Assembly (NCBI RefSeq): GCF_011304195.1 | Contig: NZ_CP049887.1 | Coordinates: forward strand, 930,001 to 994,000 | Origin: Vagococcus hydrophili | GTDB lineage: Bacteria; Bacillota; Bacilli; Lactobacillales; Vagococcaceae | Length of the DNA: 64,000 bases | Reading direction: 5' to 3' | Part shown: one piece after another, positions 51,575-59,681 of the stretch | Layout: every line of letters begins with the position of its first letter | Position numbering within the stretch: position 1 is the stretch's first letter | Translations under genes and position numbers: made by a program | Notes under the pieces: model-generated | The model's database searches: none | What the model was told of the DNA's origin: nothing | The model's input: only the letters and a program-made list of their open reading frames with translations

Positions 51575-52225
51575 ATGAAACAACGATACGATAGTGACCA
51601 AACTAAAGAAGATATTTTATTGACTGCTGGAAAATTATTTAGTCAACACGGTTATACAAACACTTCTATTCCAATGATTGTCTCAGAACTTGATGGTTTA
51701 ACTAAGGGAGCGATTTATCATCATTTTAAATCTAAAGAAGGTATTTTAGATGAATTGATGCGACATTTTATGCCCAGTGAAACAATCATCTCAAGTATTC
51801 GGCAAAATGACGCATTCAGTGGGTTAGAAAAAATTCAAGAACTATTCCTAACAGCCATGTTTCATCAGGAAGTTCAAAAATATTTACCTTTTTCACCTCA
51901 GCTAATGAAGGAACCTTTACTGTCTTTAAAGTATTTAAAACTAACTCAGACCATTTTTATTCCTGAGATAACAGCATTTATTAAAGAAGGAAACGACGAT
52001 AAATCAATAGACGCCATTCATCCTGAAGCTATTTCTGAGGTTGTTTTATTCTTACTAACCACTTGGTATAACACCACTCTTTTTACTAATTCTTTAGACA
52101 ATTTCTATCAAAAATTAGAAACCTCTCAATATATTTTAGAAAGAATTGGTGTGAATGTTTTAAATGAAAGAGTTTTAAATAAAATTCAAACACAAATAAA
52201 TCAAGGAATTGAGGCACACTCATAA
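51575..52225 (+). CDS. TetR-family transcriptional regulator
   Basis: 216 residues with an N-terminal TetR helix-turn-helix (KEDILLTAGKLFSQHGYTNTS, then GAIYHHFKSKEGIL) and a divergent ligand-binding domain. ATG 51575 is chosen for the AGGAGGG site; the frame is open 35 codons further, across the promoter and operator, which is not credible. The stop overlaps the start of the hydrolase gene (TAATG), so both are co-translated and probably self-repressed through the palindrome at 51528. Confidence 0.88.
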   Translation: MKQRYDSDQTKEDILLTAGKLFSQHGYTNTSIPMIVSELDGLTKGAIYHHFKSKEGILDELMRHFMPSETIISSIRQNDAFSGLEKIQELFLTAMFHQEVQKYLPFSPQLMKEPLLSLKYLKLTQTIFIPEITAFIKEGNDDKSIDAIHPEAISEVVLFLLTTWYNTTLFTNSLDNFYQKLETSQYILERIGVNVLNERVLNKIQTQINQGIEAHS

Positions 52226-53163
52226 TGAAAAAATTTTGGAAAATCTTACGTAATATTTTAATCGGGTTACTCGTTGCTGTCCTACTATTTTTAGGAGGAA
52301 CTTATTTAAATCATCATCTCAAACTAAAAAGCGAAGCTAAAAAAATTGAAAACTACGGTGAAAAAGTTAAAGTATTCGATGGGGAAATCAACGTGGTTCG
52401 AACAGGTTCAGGCAAAGGAAAACAAAGTATTATCCTTTTCCCAGGTTACGGAACCGCCTCTCCTTACTATGACTTTTTACCTCTCACAACTAAATTAAGT
52501 AAAGATTATGAAGTTATCACCATCGAGCCTTTTGGTTATGGTTTAAGTAGTGAAACGAAACGAACAAGAAATGTGGATAATATCGTCGAAGAGATGCACG
52601 AGGTGGTTAAACAGCTAAACCTTGACCACTATGTTCTAGGAGGACACTCAATTACTGGACTTTACGGGGTTAATTACTTGAATCGATACCCAGAAGAAAA
52701 AGTTGATGCCTTTCTTGGAATCGATACCAGCACACCGACCCAAGAAGTTCAAACCATGAATATGGCGCCTTTTAACTTCTTAAAAAAATCAGGTATGATG
52801 CGTTTGTTGATTGATGCTAATCCTGCTAAAGGGCTAGGAATGAAGGCTGATGATCCGAATCTGGAACAAGTTCGCATGTTAACACTTAAAAATTCGATTA
52901 ACGATAACCTAGAAGAAGAATTAGATTTACTCAGAGAAAATTTCAAAGCCACTGAAAAAATGTCGTTACCAAAAGACTTACCAACGATTTTATTTGTAGC
53001 GATTAATGATGGTCGTCCAACTTGGGCTGAGGAACATCAAGAGCAAATTAAACAAGTTAGAACAGGGAAAGTCGTTGAGTTAGATGGGCAACATTACCTC
53101 CATCACACTCAATCAGAAGCAATTGCTAAAGAGACAAAGCTGTTTTTAGATAGCTTGAAATAA
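52225..53163 (+). CDS. Alpha/beta hydrolase, membrane-anchored
   Basis: 312 residues: an N-terminal signal anchor (about 7-27) and an alpha/beta-hydrolase domain with nucleophile elbow GGHSITG (Ser about 144) and C-terminal His in GQHYLHH. The catalytic domain faces outside the cell. Substrate unknown; esterase or haloperoxidase-like names would be guesses. It is coupled to the TetR gene, so the compound sensed by the regulator is likely linked to its substrate. Confidence 0.82.
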   Translation: MKKFWKILRNILIGLLVAVLLFLGGTYLNHHLKLKSEAKKIENYGEKVKVFDGEINVVRTGSGKGKQSIILFPGYGTASPYYDFLPLTTKLSKDYEVITIEPFGYGLSSETKRTRNVDNIVEEMHEVVKQLNLDHYVLGGHSITGLYGVNYLNRYPEEKVDAFLGIDTSTPTQEVQTMNMAPFNFLKKSGMMRLLIDANPAKGLGMKADDPNLEQVRMLTLKNSINDNLEEELDLLRENFKATEKMSLPKDLPTILFVAINDGRPTWAEEHQEQIKQVRTGKVVELDGQHYLHHTQSEAIAKETKLFLDSLK

Positions 53164-53171
53164 CCTAGTAA

Positions 53172-53220
53172 AAAAGAAACGCACAAAAATTTGAAAGATA
53201 ATTTTTGTGCGTTTCTTTAT
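53172..53220. terminator. Bidirectional terminator
   Basis: A long perfect hairpin with GAAACGCACAAAAATT arms, with A/T-rich runs on both sides, between the convergent hydrolase and chorismate mutase genes. Confidence 0.85.
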
Positions 53221-53477
53221 TTATTTTGTTTTTGATATTCCTTTGATCGATCCATAATATCTTGGAAGGTTCTCATGATACTGATTTCATAGTCTTTGTT
53301 CTCGACTAAATCAGCCACTTGTTTTAACACTTCTTGCTCTCTCGTGCTATCAAGTGTAGCGATGTGTTGCTCTTTTTTGATACGAACAATCTCATCCACA
53401 CAAGCGTAGCGTTTTTCTAATAACCTCACCAATTCTTGATCGATTTGATTAACTTCTTCCCGAATTTCTTTTAACAT
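53217..53477 (-). CDS. Chorismate mutase, AroQ type
   Basis: 86 residues, all helical, of the AroQ fold: RxxID-like REEVNQIDQELVRLLEKRY at the N-terminus, the DEIVRIKKEQ segment with the catalytic Lys, and a C-terminal helix. It turns chorismate into prephenate for Phe/Tyr synthesis. It is a stand-alone monofunctional enzyme 23 bases downstream of the sirtuin gene; no other aromatic synthesis gene is in the window, so it may be a salvage or orphan copy. Confidence 0.88.
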   Translation of the reverse strand: MLKEIREEVNQIDQELVRLLEKRYACVDEIVRIKKEQHIATLDSTREQEVLKQVADLVENKDYEISIMRTFQDIMDRSKEYQKQNK

Positions 53478-53500
53478 ACGTACCTTCCCCTTTTTTAATT

Positions 53501-54193
53501 TTACAACTGACTAAAGAATGTTTCTGCTGATTCTTGAATAAATTCATGTGGATGATGCAACGTAATTGCTTCATTATTAATGACTAAAACTTGACTATTT
53601 GGATTGCGATAATCGATTAATCCACTAAATGGATACACTTTAAAACTCGTTCCCACAATCACGATTAAATCTGCCGCTTCTACCCACTCAATCGAGGTCT
53701 CAATCGCCTCACTAGACAAGCCTTCTTCATAGAGCACCACATTAGGTCTAATTCTCCCACCACAATTTTCATGGATATCAGATATTAAATAATCTTCACT
53801 TGCTACGTTTTTTTGACATGTCATACAATAACAATCATACAAACTACCATGAAAATTTACCACATGTTGGCTTTCCCCTTGATCATGAAGACCATCAATA
53901 TTTTGAGAAATAATGCGAACATCATGAGCACTTTCTAACTCTTTCATTTTTTTATGAATTATATTTGGCCTGGCTGTTTGATGATACAGTTGCTTTACAA
54001 AAGTATAAAATTTCTCAGGTTCTCTCATAAGACACGTGTGACTTAATAAATACTCAGGCTCTTCAATGCCTTGATACACACCTGTCATGGAGCGATAATC
54101 CGGAATGCCTGACGCAGTCGAAACACCTGCTCCCGTTAAGAAAACAATCCGTGAACTGTTCTTGATTAAGTTGATTCCACTACCTTCATCCAT
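53501..54193 (-). CDS. NAD-dependent protein deacylase, Sir2 family
   Basis: 230 residues with the sirtuin core: GAGVSTASGIPDYR (about 22-35), SQNIDGLH, FHG with the catalytic His, and VVIVGTSFKVYPF-like NAD segments (LIVIVGTSFKVYPF). The zinc module is unusual: CMTC provides the first pair, but the second pair is only NCGG, with the other cysteine replaced by Asn; a nearby His (DIHENC) might serve. AAGGAGG lies ten bases before the ATG. Targets are unknown. Confidence 0.9.
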   Translation of the reverse strand: MDEGSGINLIKNSSRIVFLTGAGVSTASGIPDYRSMTGVYQGIEEPEYLLSHTCLMREPEKFYTFVKQLYHQTARPNIIHKKMKELESAHDVRIISQNIDGLHDQGESQHVVNFHGSLYDCYCMTCQKNVASEDYLISDIHENCGGRIRPNVVLYEEGLSSEAIETSIEWVEAADLIVIVGTSFKVYPFSGLIDYRNPNSQVLVINNEAITLHHPHEFIQESAETFFSQL

Positions 54194-54350
54194 CTCTCTT
54201 TAGCCTCCTTAGTTTTTTACTATTGTAGCACTAACTAATCAAAAAAGTGATCTTTGAGCATTCTTCTTCACGTAACGAGGATATTATTTCCGATTTTTGT
54301 CTACTTGATATATAATTAAACTAATAAAAAAACAGAAAGAAGGGATTTGT

Positions 54351-54533
54351 ATGTCAGAAAGAAAAGTAACCATGATTAATAATTGTCTACCTATTAATAG
54401 TATCAATCAAGAATTTAATGAAGGTCCAATCGCTACGGAAAAGATGATCAACGTACCTAAACGAGAATTAAAGAATATTAAGGCTGACATCACTTTTCCC
54501 GATGAACTAGAAATCAAAAAAAGAAAAGACTAA
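54351..54533 (+). CDS. Small protein of unknown function
   Basis: 60 residues, hydrophilic, with no membrane segment and a single cysteine (position 13). It is rich in Asn, Ile, Lys and Glu and ends in the basic KKRKD. AGAAGGG lies seven bases before the ATG, and a TATAAT box about 40 bases upstream (with a poor -35) gives a possible promoter. I do not recognise it. It lies between the divergent sirtuin gene and the lysine riboswitch. Confidence 0.5.
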   Translation: MSERKVTMINNCLPINSINQEFNEGPIATEKMINVPKRELKNIKADITFPDELEIKKRKD

Positions 54534-54540
54534 TATTTTC

Positions 54541-54569
54541 ATGACTTTTCAGAAATTGTATGTTATAGT
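54541..54569 (+). promoter_or_regulatory. Promoter of the lysine-riboswitch transcript
   Basis: ATGACT (54541-54546) and TATAGT (54564-54569) with 17-base spacing, plus TG one base upstream of the -10 box. The transcript would start about 25 bases before the riboswitch. Confidence 0.55.
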
Positions 54570-54599
54570 GAAACACAAGAAAGAAAAGAACAGCTGAAT

Positions 54600-54778
54600 A
54601 AAAAATCTAGAGGTTGCGAAATATCATGACTTTCAATCGAGCATAAGGATGCTACGACATTGAATCAGAGGGATTTTCGCCGAAATATTGTTAAATTCCT
54701 TAAATTAACAATGTTGGGTCTATAGTGAATAACTATAGAACTGTCTCAGTTAAGTCTGGGGTGCGCTATGATTTTTGA
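54600..54778 (+). promoter_or_regulatory. Lysine riboswitch (L-box)
   Basis: The aptamer is recognisable by AGAGGTTGCG near its 5' end, an AGCATAAGGATGCT hairpin, GAGGGATTTTCGCCGAAAT, the long TTAACAATGTT arm, and ACTGTCTCAGTTAAGTCTGGGGTGCGCTA at its 3' end. P1 pairs 54601-54610 with 54768-54777. A terminator follows at 54805, so lysine binding would end transcription before the transporter genes. Confidence 0.88.
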
Positions 54779-54804
54779 TAAATTATTTTTTATCAATGAT
54801 TATT

Positions 54805-54845
54805 GAAGGAGCAACCTTAAGATATGTTAGGGTTGCTTCTTTTTG
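54805..54845 (+). terminator. Riboswitch-controlled terminator
   Basis: AGCAACC and GGTTGCT arms, extended by GAAG/CTTC around a one-base bulge, and TCTTTTT. It is about 25 bases before the transporter start codon. The upstream TGATAAA/TTTATCA hairpin (54776-54796) may be part of the switch. Confidence 0.8.
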
Positions 54846-54865
54846 TATAGGAAAGGGATTTTAAG

Positions 54866-56467
54866 ATGATAACACACACAAGAAATCAACGATCAAAAAT
54901 TTTATATTCATTACTTCTTTTTTTAGGTAGTATCTTGATGTTTGGAGGTACTGCATTTGCTGAAAAGGAAACCTTCACTGTTGGGATGGAAGCTGGTTAT
55001 CCACCTTTCAACTGGACGCAACAAGATGACAGTAACGGAGCAGTTCCAATTAAAGGATCAAAAGAATTTGCTGGTGGTTATGATGTTGAGATAGCAAAAA
55101 AAATCGCCGACGGTTTAGGTAAAGAACTGGTTATCTTTAAAACCGATTGGGACGGTTTACCTCCTGCGGTCACTTCTGGTAAAGCAGATGCGATTATCGC
55201 CGGAATGTCTCCAACAGAAGAAAGAAAACAAACTTTAGATTTTTCTGATTACTACTATAGTTCTCAGTTAACCATGTTAGTCAAAAAAGATGGTAAATAT
55301 AGTGATGCAACGTCTTTAAACGACTTTAAAGATGCCAAAGTAACGGCTCAATTAAATACACTTCATTATAATGTTATCGATCAAATTCCTGGGGTGCAAA
55401 AGCAAACGGCTATGAGTGATTTTTCTGCCATGCGTGTTGCTTTAGAATCTGGGAAAATCGATGGTTATGTGACTGAGATACCTGAAGGGATTACAGCTGA
55501 AAAGTTAAATCCTAATTTTAAAATGATTCAATTCAAAAAAGATCAAGGCTTTAAAACAACAGAAGCCGATAATGCCATTGCCATTGGGATGAAGAAAAAC
55601 TCCCCTGATTTAGCTAAAGTAAACGAAACATTAGCGGGTATTTCTCAAAAAGAACGTGACGACATTATGGATAAAGCCATTAACTTGCAACCTGATGTTA
55701 AAGCAGATCAACCTTGGTATGTATGGGTTAAAAATATTGCCAAAGACAACTGGAAAATGTTCTTACGCGGGGCTGGAACTACTCTTTTAATCGCCTTAGT
55801 CGGAACAGTCGTTGGGACAACAATTGGTTTAGGCATCGGGATTTATCGTACCATTCCAACACCTGAAAAAACTGGTTTACGTTGGGCTTATAAAATCTTA
55901 AATGGTTTCTTCTCTGTTTATATTGAAATCTTTAGAGGAACGCCAATGATCGTTCAATCAATGGTTATCTTCTACGGTTCTTCTCAACTATACGGCATCG
56001 ATATGAATCCATTAACAGCCGCCCTAATGATTGTTTCAATCAATACTGGTGCTTACATGACTGAAATCGTTCGTGGGGGAATTTTCTCCGTTGATAAAGG
56101 ACAATTTGAAGCAGCATCTGCTATTGGGATGACCCACTGGCAAACAATGACAAACGTGGTGATTCCACAAGTCTTCAGAAACACACTACCAGCCATTGGT
56201 AATGAGTTTGTTATTAATATTAAAGATACTTCTGTATTAAATGTAATCGCTGTGTCTGAGTTATTCTTTGCTTCAAAAACAGCAGCTGGCGCTAACTTTA
56301 GATTCTTTGAAACCTTCTTTATTACCTGTGTGATTTACTTTGTTATGACATTTACAGTCACTCGTATTTTACGCTACGTAGAAAAAAGATTAGATGGTGA
56401 CGGTTCTTACGCACCATACGCAAACCAAATGCAAACCTCAAAACTAGAAAGAAAGGATAATCGCTAA
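54866..56467 (+). CDS. Lysine ABC transporter, fused substrate-binding and permease protein
   Basis: 533 residues: a signal peptide (about 14-32), a family 3 periplasmic-type binding domain (about 36-275; [13 protein letters not shown] near its start, then DWDGLPPAV and [16 protein letters not shown]), and a permease domain (about 300-515) with the [11 protein letters not shown] and [19 protein letters not shown] inner loop. The fusion is the GlnP layout, and by similarity it would be called glutamine or polar amino-acid transporter. The lysine riboswitch just upstream makes lysine the best substrate guess. Confidence 0.88.
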   Translation: MITHTRNQRSKILYSLLLFLGSILMFGGTAFAEKETFTVGMEAGYPPFNWTQQDDSNGAVPIKGSKEFAGGYDVEIAKKIADGLGKELVIFKTDWDGLPPAVTSGKADAIIAGMSPTEERKQTLDFSDYYYSSQLTMLVKKDGKYSDATSLNDFKDAKVTAQLNTLHYNVIDQIPGVQKQTAMSDFSAMRVALESGKIDGYVTEIPEGITAEKLNPNFKMIQFKKDQGFKTTEADNAIAIGMKKNSPDLAKVNETLAGISQKERDDIMDKAINLQPDVKADQPWYVWVKNIAKDNWKMFLRGAGTTLLIALVGTVVGTTIGLGIGIYRTIPTPEKTGLRWAYKILNGFFSVYIEIFRGTPMIVQSMVIFYGSSQLYGIDMNPLTAALMIVSINTGAYMTEIVRGGIFSVDKGQFEAASAIGMTHWQTMTNVVIPQVFRNTLPAIGNEFVINIKDTSVLNVIAVSELFFASKTAAGANFRFFETFFITCVIYFVMTFTVTRILRYVEKRLDGDGSYAPYANQMQTSKLERKDNR

Positions 56468-57204
56468 TGACTTCTTTTATCGATATTAATCATTTACAAA
56501 AAAGCTACGGAGAAAACCACGTTTTAAAGGACGTGAATGTTTCAATTAAAAAAGGTGAAATCGTGACGATTATTGGTCCTTCTGGTTCTGGTAAGTCAAC
56601 CCTTTTACGCTGTATTAACTTACTTGAAAAACCTACAGGAGGCGAGATTGTCTACAAAGATGAAAACATCTTAGCTCCTGGTTACAATTTACCTCAATTT
56701 AGAACCCATGTAGGCATGGTGTTCCAACAATTCAACTTATTTGATAATCACGATATTTTAAGTAACTGTATGGTGGGTCAAATGAAAGTCTTAGGTCGTT
56801 CTAAAGAAGAAGCCGAAAAAATCGCCATTGAAAACTTAGATAAAGTAGGCATGAAACAATTTGCTCATGCTAAACCCTCTCAACTTTCTGGTGGACAAAA
56901 ACAACGTGTGGCTATTGCACGTGCCGTTTCTATGGATCCCGAAGTGATGCTCTTTGACGAGCCAACTTCAGCTCTTGATCCTGAAATGGTGGGAGAAGTT
57001 CTAAAAATCATGCGTGAGCTGACTGAAACAGGACTGACTATGATCATCGTAACTCATGAAATGAAATTCGCCGAAGAAGTTTCTGACCGCGTGATTTTCA
57101 TGGATAAAGGGGTCGTTGCAGAAGAAGGCGCACCTGACAAAATCTTTAATCACCCGACGAAAGCTAGAACAAAAGAGTTCTTGCAACGTATTTTGGAAGG
57201 GTAA
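56467..57204 (+). CDS. Lysine ABC transporter ATP-binding protein
   Basis: 245 residues of the GlnQ/HisP family. Walker [10 protein letters not shown] (about 37-45), Q-loop FQQFNLF, signature LSGGQKQR, Walker [13 protein letters not shown] and switch His in IVTHEM are complete. Its ATG overlaps the stop of the permease gene (TAATG), so the two are coupled and share control by the lysine riboswitch. A strong terminator follows. Confidence 0.92.
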   Translation: MTSFIDINHLQKSYGENHVLKDVNVSIKKGEIVTIIGPSGSGKSTLLRCINLLEKPTGGEIVYKDENILAPGYNLPQFRTHVGMVFQQFNLFDNHDILSNCMVGQMKVLGRSKEEAEKIAIENLDKVGMKQFAHAKPSQLSGGQKQRVAIARAVSMDPEVMLFDEPTSALDPEMVGEVLKIMRELTETGLTMIIVTHEMKFAEEVSDRVIFMDKGVVAEEGAPDKIFNHPTKARTKEFLQRILEG

Positions 57205-57213
57205 TAGTCAATA

Positions 57214-57262
57214 GAAATAGGTATTACGAAACTGAATTAGTTTTGTAATACCTATTTTTTTA
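57214..57262 (+). terminator. Terminator of the lysine transporter operon
   Basis: AAATAGGTATTACGAAAC pairs with GTTTTGTAATACCTATTT around a seven-base loop, followed by a T run. Confidence 0.88.
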
Positions 57263-57351
57263 CTCTTCAAATCTGATAAGAACAAACTTGTTACTCGTTA
57301 CTAGCCTGCTATTAATTCATTTTTTTTAGAATAATTTTTTATTTTCCCACT

Positions 57352-57475
57352 GTGGACAAGCTCCCGTTATCCACATAAAGTTTCCCACATTTTTCTACCT
57401 TGATATGACTACTTTCCACAAGGTTATGCACACTGTCCACAGAGTTATCCACAGTTTTTTAATATTTTACCCACA
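57352..57475. promoter_or_regulatory. DnaA-box cluster 1
   Basis: Perfect TTATNCACA boxes on the plus strand at 57367, 57424 and 57445. Single-mismatch forms lie at 57352 (minus strand, TTGTCCACA) and 57467 (TTACCCACA). Weaker relatives lie at 57381, 57412 and 57433. That is eight box-like sites in 124 bases. An A/T-rich stretch follows. Confidence 0.8.
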
Positions 57476-57683
57476 TTTGACTTTTTCTAAAAAATAATTA
57501 ACAACTTATTTTTTATTTTTTTAATCTAGTTTTTACTAAAAATAAAAATTTTGTTTTTCAGCTTTATTATTTAAGATACCTATACAAACGTTGATATAAC
57601 AACGTTATTCGTCAAGCTAAACTACTTAACAAACCTCCGTTCTTATTGACATCCCTTTGATTAAGAGCTTCACTTTTCGAAAG
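57476..57683. other. A/T-rich core between DnaA-box clusters
   Basis: About 200 bases without a gene, especially A/T-rich at 57480-57560. It contains a perfect AACGTTG-N6-CAACGTT palindrome (57587-57606). It could act as a DNA unwinding element between the two box clusters; no clear DnaA-trio was seen. Confidence 0.5.
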
Positions 57684-57716
57684 TTATCCACACTTGTCCA
57701 CAGTTTTTGTGTATAA
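57684..57716. promoter_or_regulatory. DnaA-box cluster 2
   Basis: TTATCCACA at 57684 (plus), TTGTCCACA at 57694 (plus) and TTATACACA on the minus strand at 57708-57716. The outer two face each other. Confidence 0.75.
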
Positions 57717-57913
57717 CTTATAATTAAGCGCTTTTTTTAAGTTTTCCACGGGATAAGTCATTTTTTCTTAAACATTCATTCAAATTTTTAGAATATTTTA
57801 GGCACATTTTAATCATATTTTGAGGTTATTATATATGTATACCAACAAAACAAACCTAACAAAGCTTTTTCATTTTATTTACTCCTCCAAAGTAAATATA
57901 TAACCCCTTTTTT

Positions 57914-57943
57914 CCGCTAGAATGTCTAGCGGTTTTTTTATGC
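57914..57943 (+). terminator. Orphan intrinsic terminator
   Basis: Perfect CCGCTAGA/TCTAGCGG hairpin with a three-base loop and seven T. No gene precedes it on the plus strand for 700 bases, and the transporter operon already has its own terminator. The run of T upstream means it could also work leftwards. Confidence 0.75.
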
Positions 57944-57995
57944 ACAAAAAAACTGTGATATAAGAATAAACTTACATCACAGCTTTTATAAACGA

Positions 57996-58101
57996 TGTCA
58001 CAGAAGTAGCTTCGTCGGAAATAAGCCGAAAATTATAAAAATTTGAAAAACAATTTTCATGATTTCCTTCTTATTTCTTGAAGCTAAACACTTCTGTGAC
58101 A
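57996..58101 (-). repeat. Long structured hairpin, divergent member of the 3'-UTR repeat family
   Basis: The ends TGTCACAGAAGT and ACTTCTGTGACA are perfectly complementary. Inside, read on the minus strand, come TAGCTTC/GAAGCTA, GAAATAAG/CTTATTTC and GAAAATTG-type stems with internal loops AA opposite CGAC. That is the same nested layout as at 43204 and 60530 with all stems replaced. It lies downstream of pepV. Confidence 0.6.
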
Positions 58102-58118
58102 ATCTCTTTAAACGGGGT

Positions 58119-58150
58119 TCAAAAGGCAACTTCTACAGCGCCTTTTTCAC
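58119..58150 (-). repeat. Structured 3'-UTR repeat, internally deleted copy
   Basis: Ten bases after the pepV stop the minus strand reads GTGAAAAAGGCGCTGTAG, then AAGTTGCCTTTTGAACC. It keeps the outer stem AAAAAGGC/GCCTTTT and both flanks of the full element at 60530-60634 but lacks the middle. It makes a short terminator-like hairpin. Confidence 0.65.
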
Positions 58151-58160
58151 CACCTTAGAT

Positions 58161-59567
58161 TTATTTAATTAAACGATAAATCGCATCTGCGTAGATCACT
58201 GTTGCGTTGATTAAGTCATCCACAGAGATAAATTCGTTCTTTTGGTGCATTGTGTCGATACTGTCTGGGAACATTGCCCCATAAGCCACACCACGTTCTA
58301 GTAAGCGTCCAAATGTACCGCCACCGATAACTTGTTCATGACCTTTAAGACCAGTATTTTCTTCGTAAACTGCTAATAAAGTTTTCACCAATGGATCTTC
58401 TGGAGATACGTAGTGAGGACCTTTACCACCAGGTGTTAAAACAACTTTAGCACTTGTTGCGGCAATTTTTTCTTCGATACGTTTAGCGATTTCTTCTTCT
58501 GTCATGCCTTTAGGGTAACGGAAGTTTAAAGTAATTGTATTGTCATCTTTGTTTTCATCAAAGGCAAAGACACCCGCATTCATTGTCACGTCTCCCATGA
58601 TGTCATCCACATGGTTTACGCCGAATTTTTTACCTTCTGTATCTGTATGAACATAATCAGCTACGATTGTTACAAAATCTTTCGCTGGACCTGAGAAATC
58701 ATAGTAGCTTAAGAAGTTAGCAAGGTAAGTCCCTGCATTGATTCCTTTAGCTGGCATTGCCCCATGAGCTGCTTTACCAAATAATTTAATCGTTGCTGTA
58801 TTTCCTTCAGATGTTAATTCACCTGTCACTGGTAATTCAGCTAAGTAATCTTCAAATTCTTTCGCAAATGCTGAAACATCTCCTGACACTTCAACAACTG
58901 CCTCTGCTAAGTCTGGTACCATGTTAGCTCTTTGACCTGATGCAAAAGAAACTAAACGAAGTGTGCCTTCATTTTTTCCAGCTACTTTAATTAAAATAGT
59001 TGTGTTTCCTTTTTCACCATTAATAATTGGAAACTCAGCATCTGGAGAAAAACCAAAGTCTGGTGTTTCTTCTACTTTTAAGTAGTGATCCATACATTTC
59101 CATTCACTTTCCTCATCTGTTCCGATAATCACACGTGTGCGTTTTGAAACAGGTAATTCAAGTTCTTTAATGATTTTTAATGCGTAATAAGCCGCCATTG
59201 TAGGGCCTTTATCATCACTAGCGCCACGAGCATAAATACGGTTGTCGCGAATTTCTGGTGAGAATGGTTCTGAATCCCAACCAGATCCCACTGGTACAAC
59301 GTCCACGTGTCCAAAGATACCTAATGTTTCATCTCCAGCACCATATTCGATGTGTCCTGCATAGTTGTCCACGTTTTTTGTTAGGAATCCATCACGTTCA
59401 CCAATTTCTAAAAACTTAAGTAAAGCTGCTTTAGGACCAGGTCCTACTGGTGCATCTGCTGTTGCTTTATCATCTTCTCTTACACTTGGTACACGTAATA
59501 AATCAAATAAATCTTTCATTAAATCTTCGCGACGCGCTTCTACTTCTTTTCTCCAATCAATTGTCAT
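58161..59567 (-). CDS. pepV: Dipeptidase PepV (M20 family)
   Basis: A 468-residue zinc dipeptidase that cleaves a broad range of dipeptides, part of peptide use in lactic acid bacteria. Metal and catalytic residues are visible: His in IFGHVDVVP, bridging Asp in ASDDKGP, Glu-Glu in GTDEESEWK, and His in the C-terminal DTMHQKNE. Length matches Lactobacillus PepV. It lies in the leuS-flippase-pseudouridine synthase-pepV order seen in related genera. Its 3' flank carries two structured repeats. Confidence 0.94.
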   Translation of the reverse strand: MTIDWRKEVEARREDLMKDLFDLLRVPSVREDDKATADAPVGPGPKAALLKFLEIGERDGFLTKNVDNYAGHIEYGAGDETLGIFGHVDVVPVGSGWDSEPFSPEIRDNRIYARGASDDKGPTMAAYYALKIIKELELPVSKRTRVIIGTDEESEWKCMDHYLKVEETPDFGFSPDAEFPIINGEKGNTTILIKVAGKNEGTLRLVSFASGQRANMVPDLAEAVVEVSGDVSAFAKEFEDYLAELPVTGELTSEGNTATIKLFGKAAHGAMPAKGINAGTYLANFLSYYDFSGPAKDFVTIVADYVHTDTEGKKFGVNHVDDIMGDVTMNAGVFAFDENKDDNTITLNFRYPKGMTEEEIAKRIEEKIAATSAKVVLTPGGKGPHYVSPEDPLVKTLLAVYEENTGLKGHEQVIGGGTFGRLLERGVAYGAMFPDSIDTMHQKNEFISVDDLINATVIYADAIYRLIK

Positions 59568-59681
59568 CCGTAAATCCCTCCATTATTACTTTTAATTTGT
59601 TTGTCTCTCTTTTGTTATCATAACACTTTTTTTCGGCTTTGAATAATAAATTAAGAAATTATTCTAATTACCCTACTTTAA

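Noticed and set aside
57352-57716. Calling the DnaA-box array the chromosomal origin
   Set aside because: No dnaA, dnaN or rpmH is adjacent, no DnaA-trio was seen, and genes on both sides near it do not diverge. It is kept as an open finding instead.
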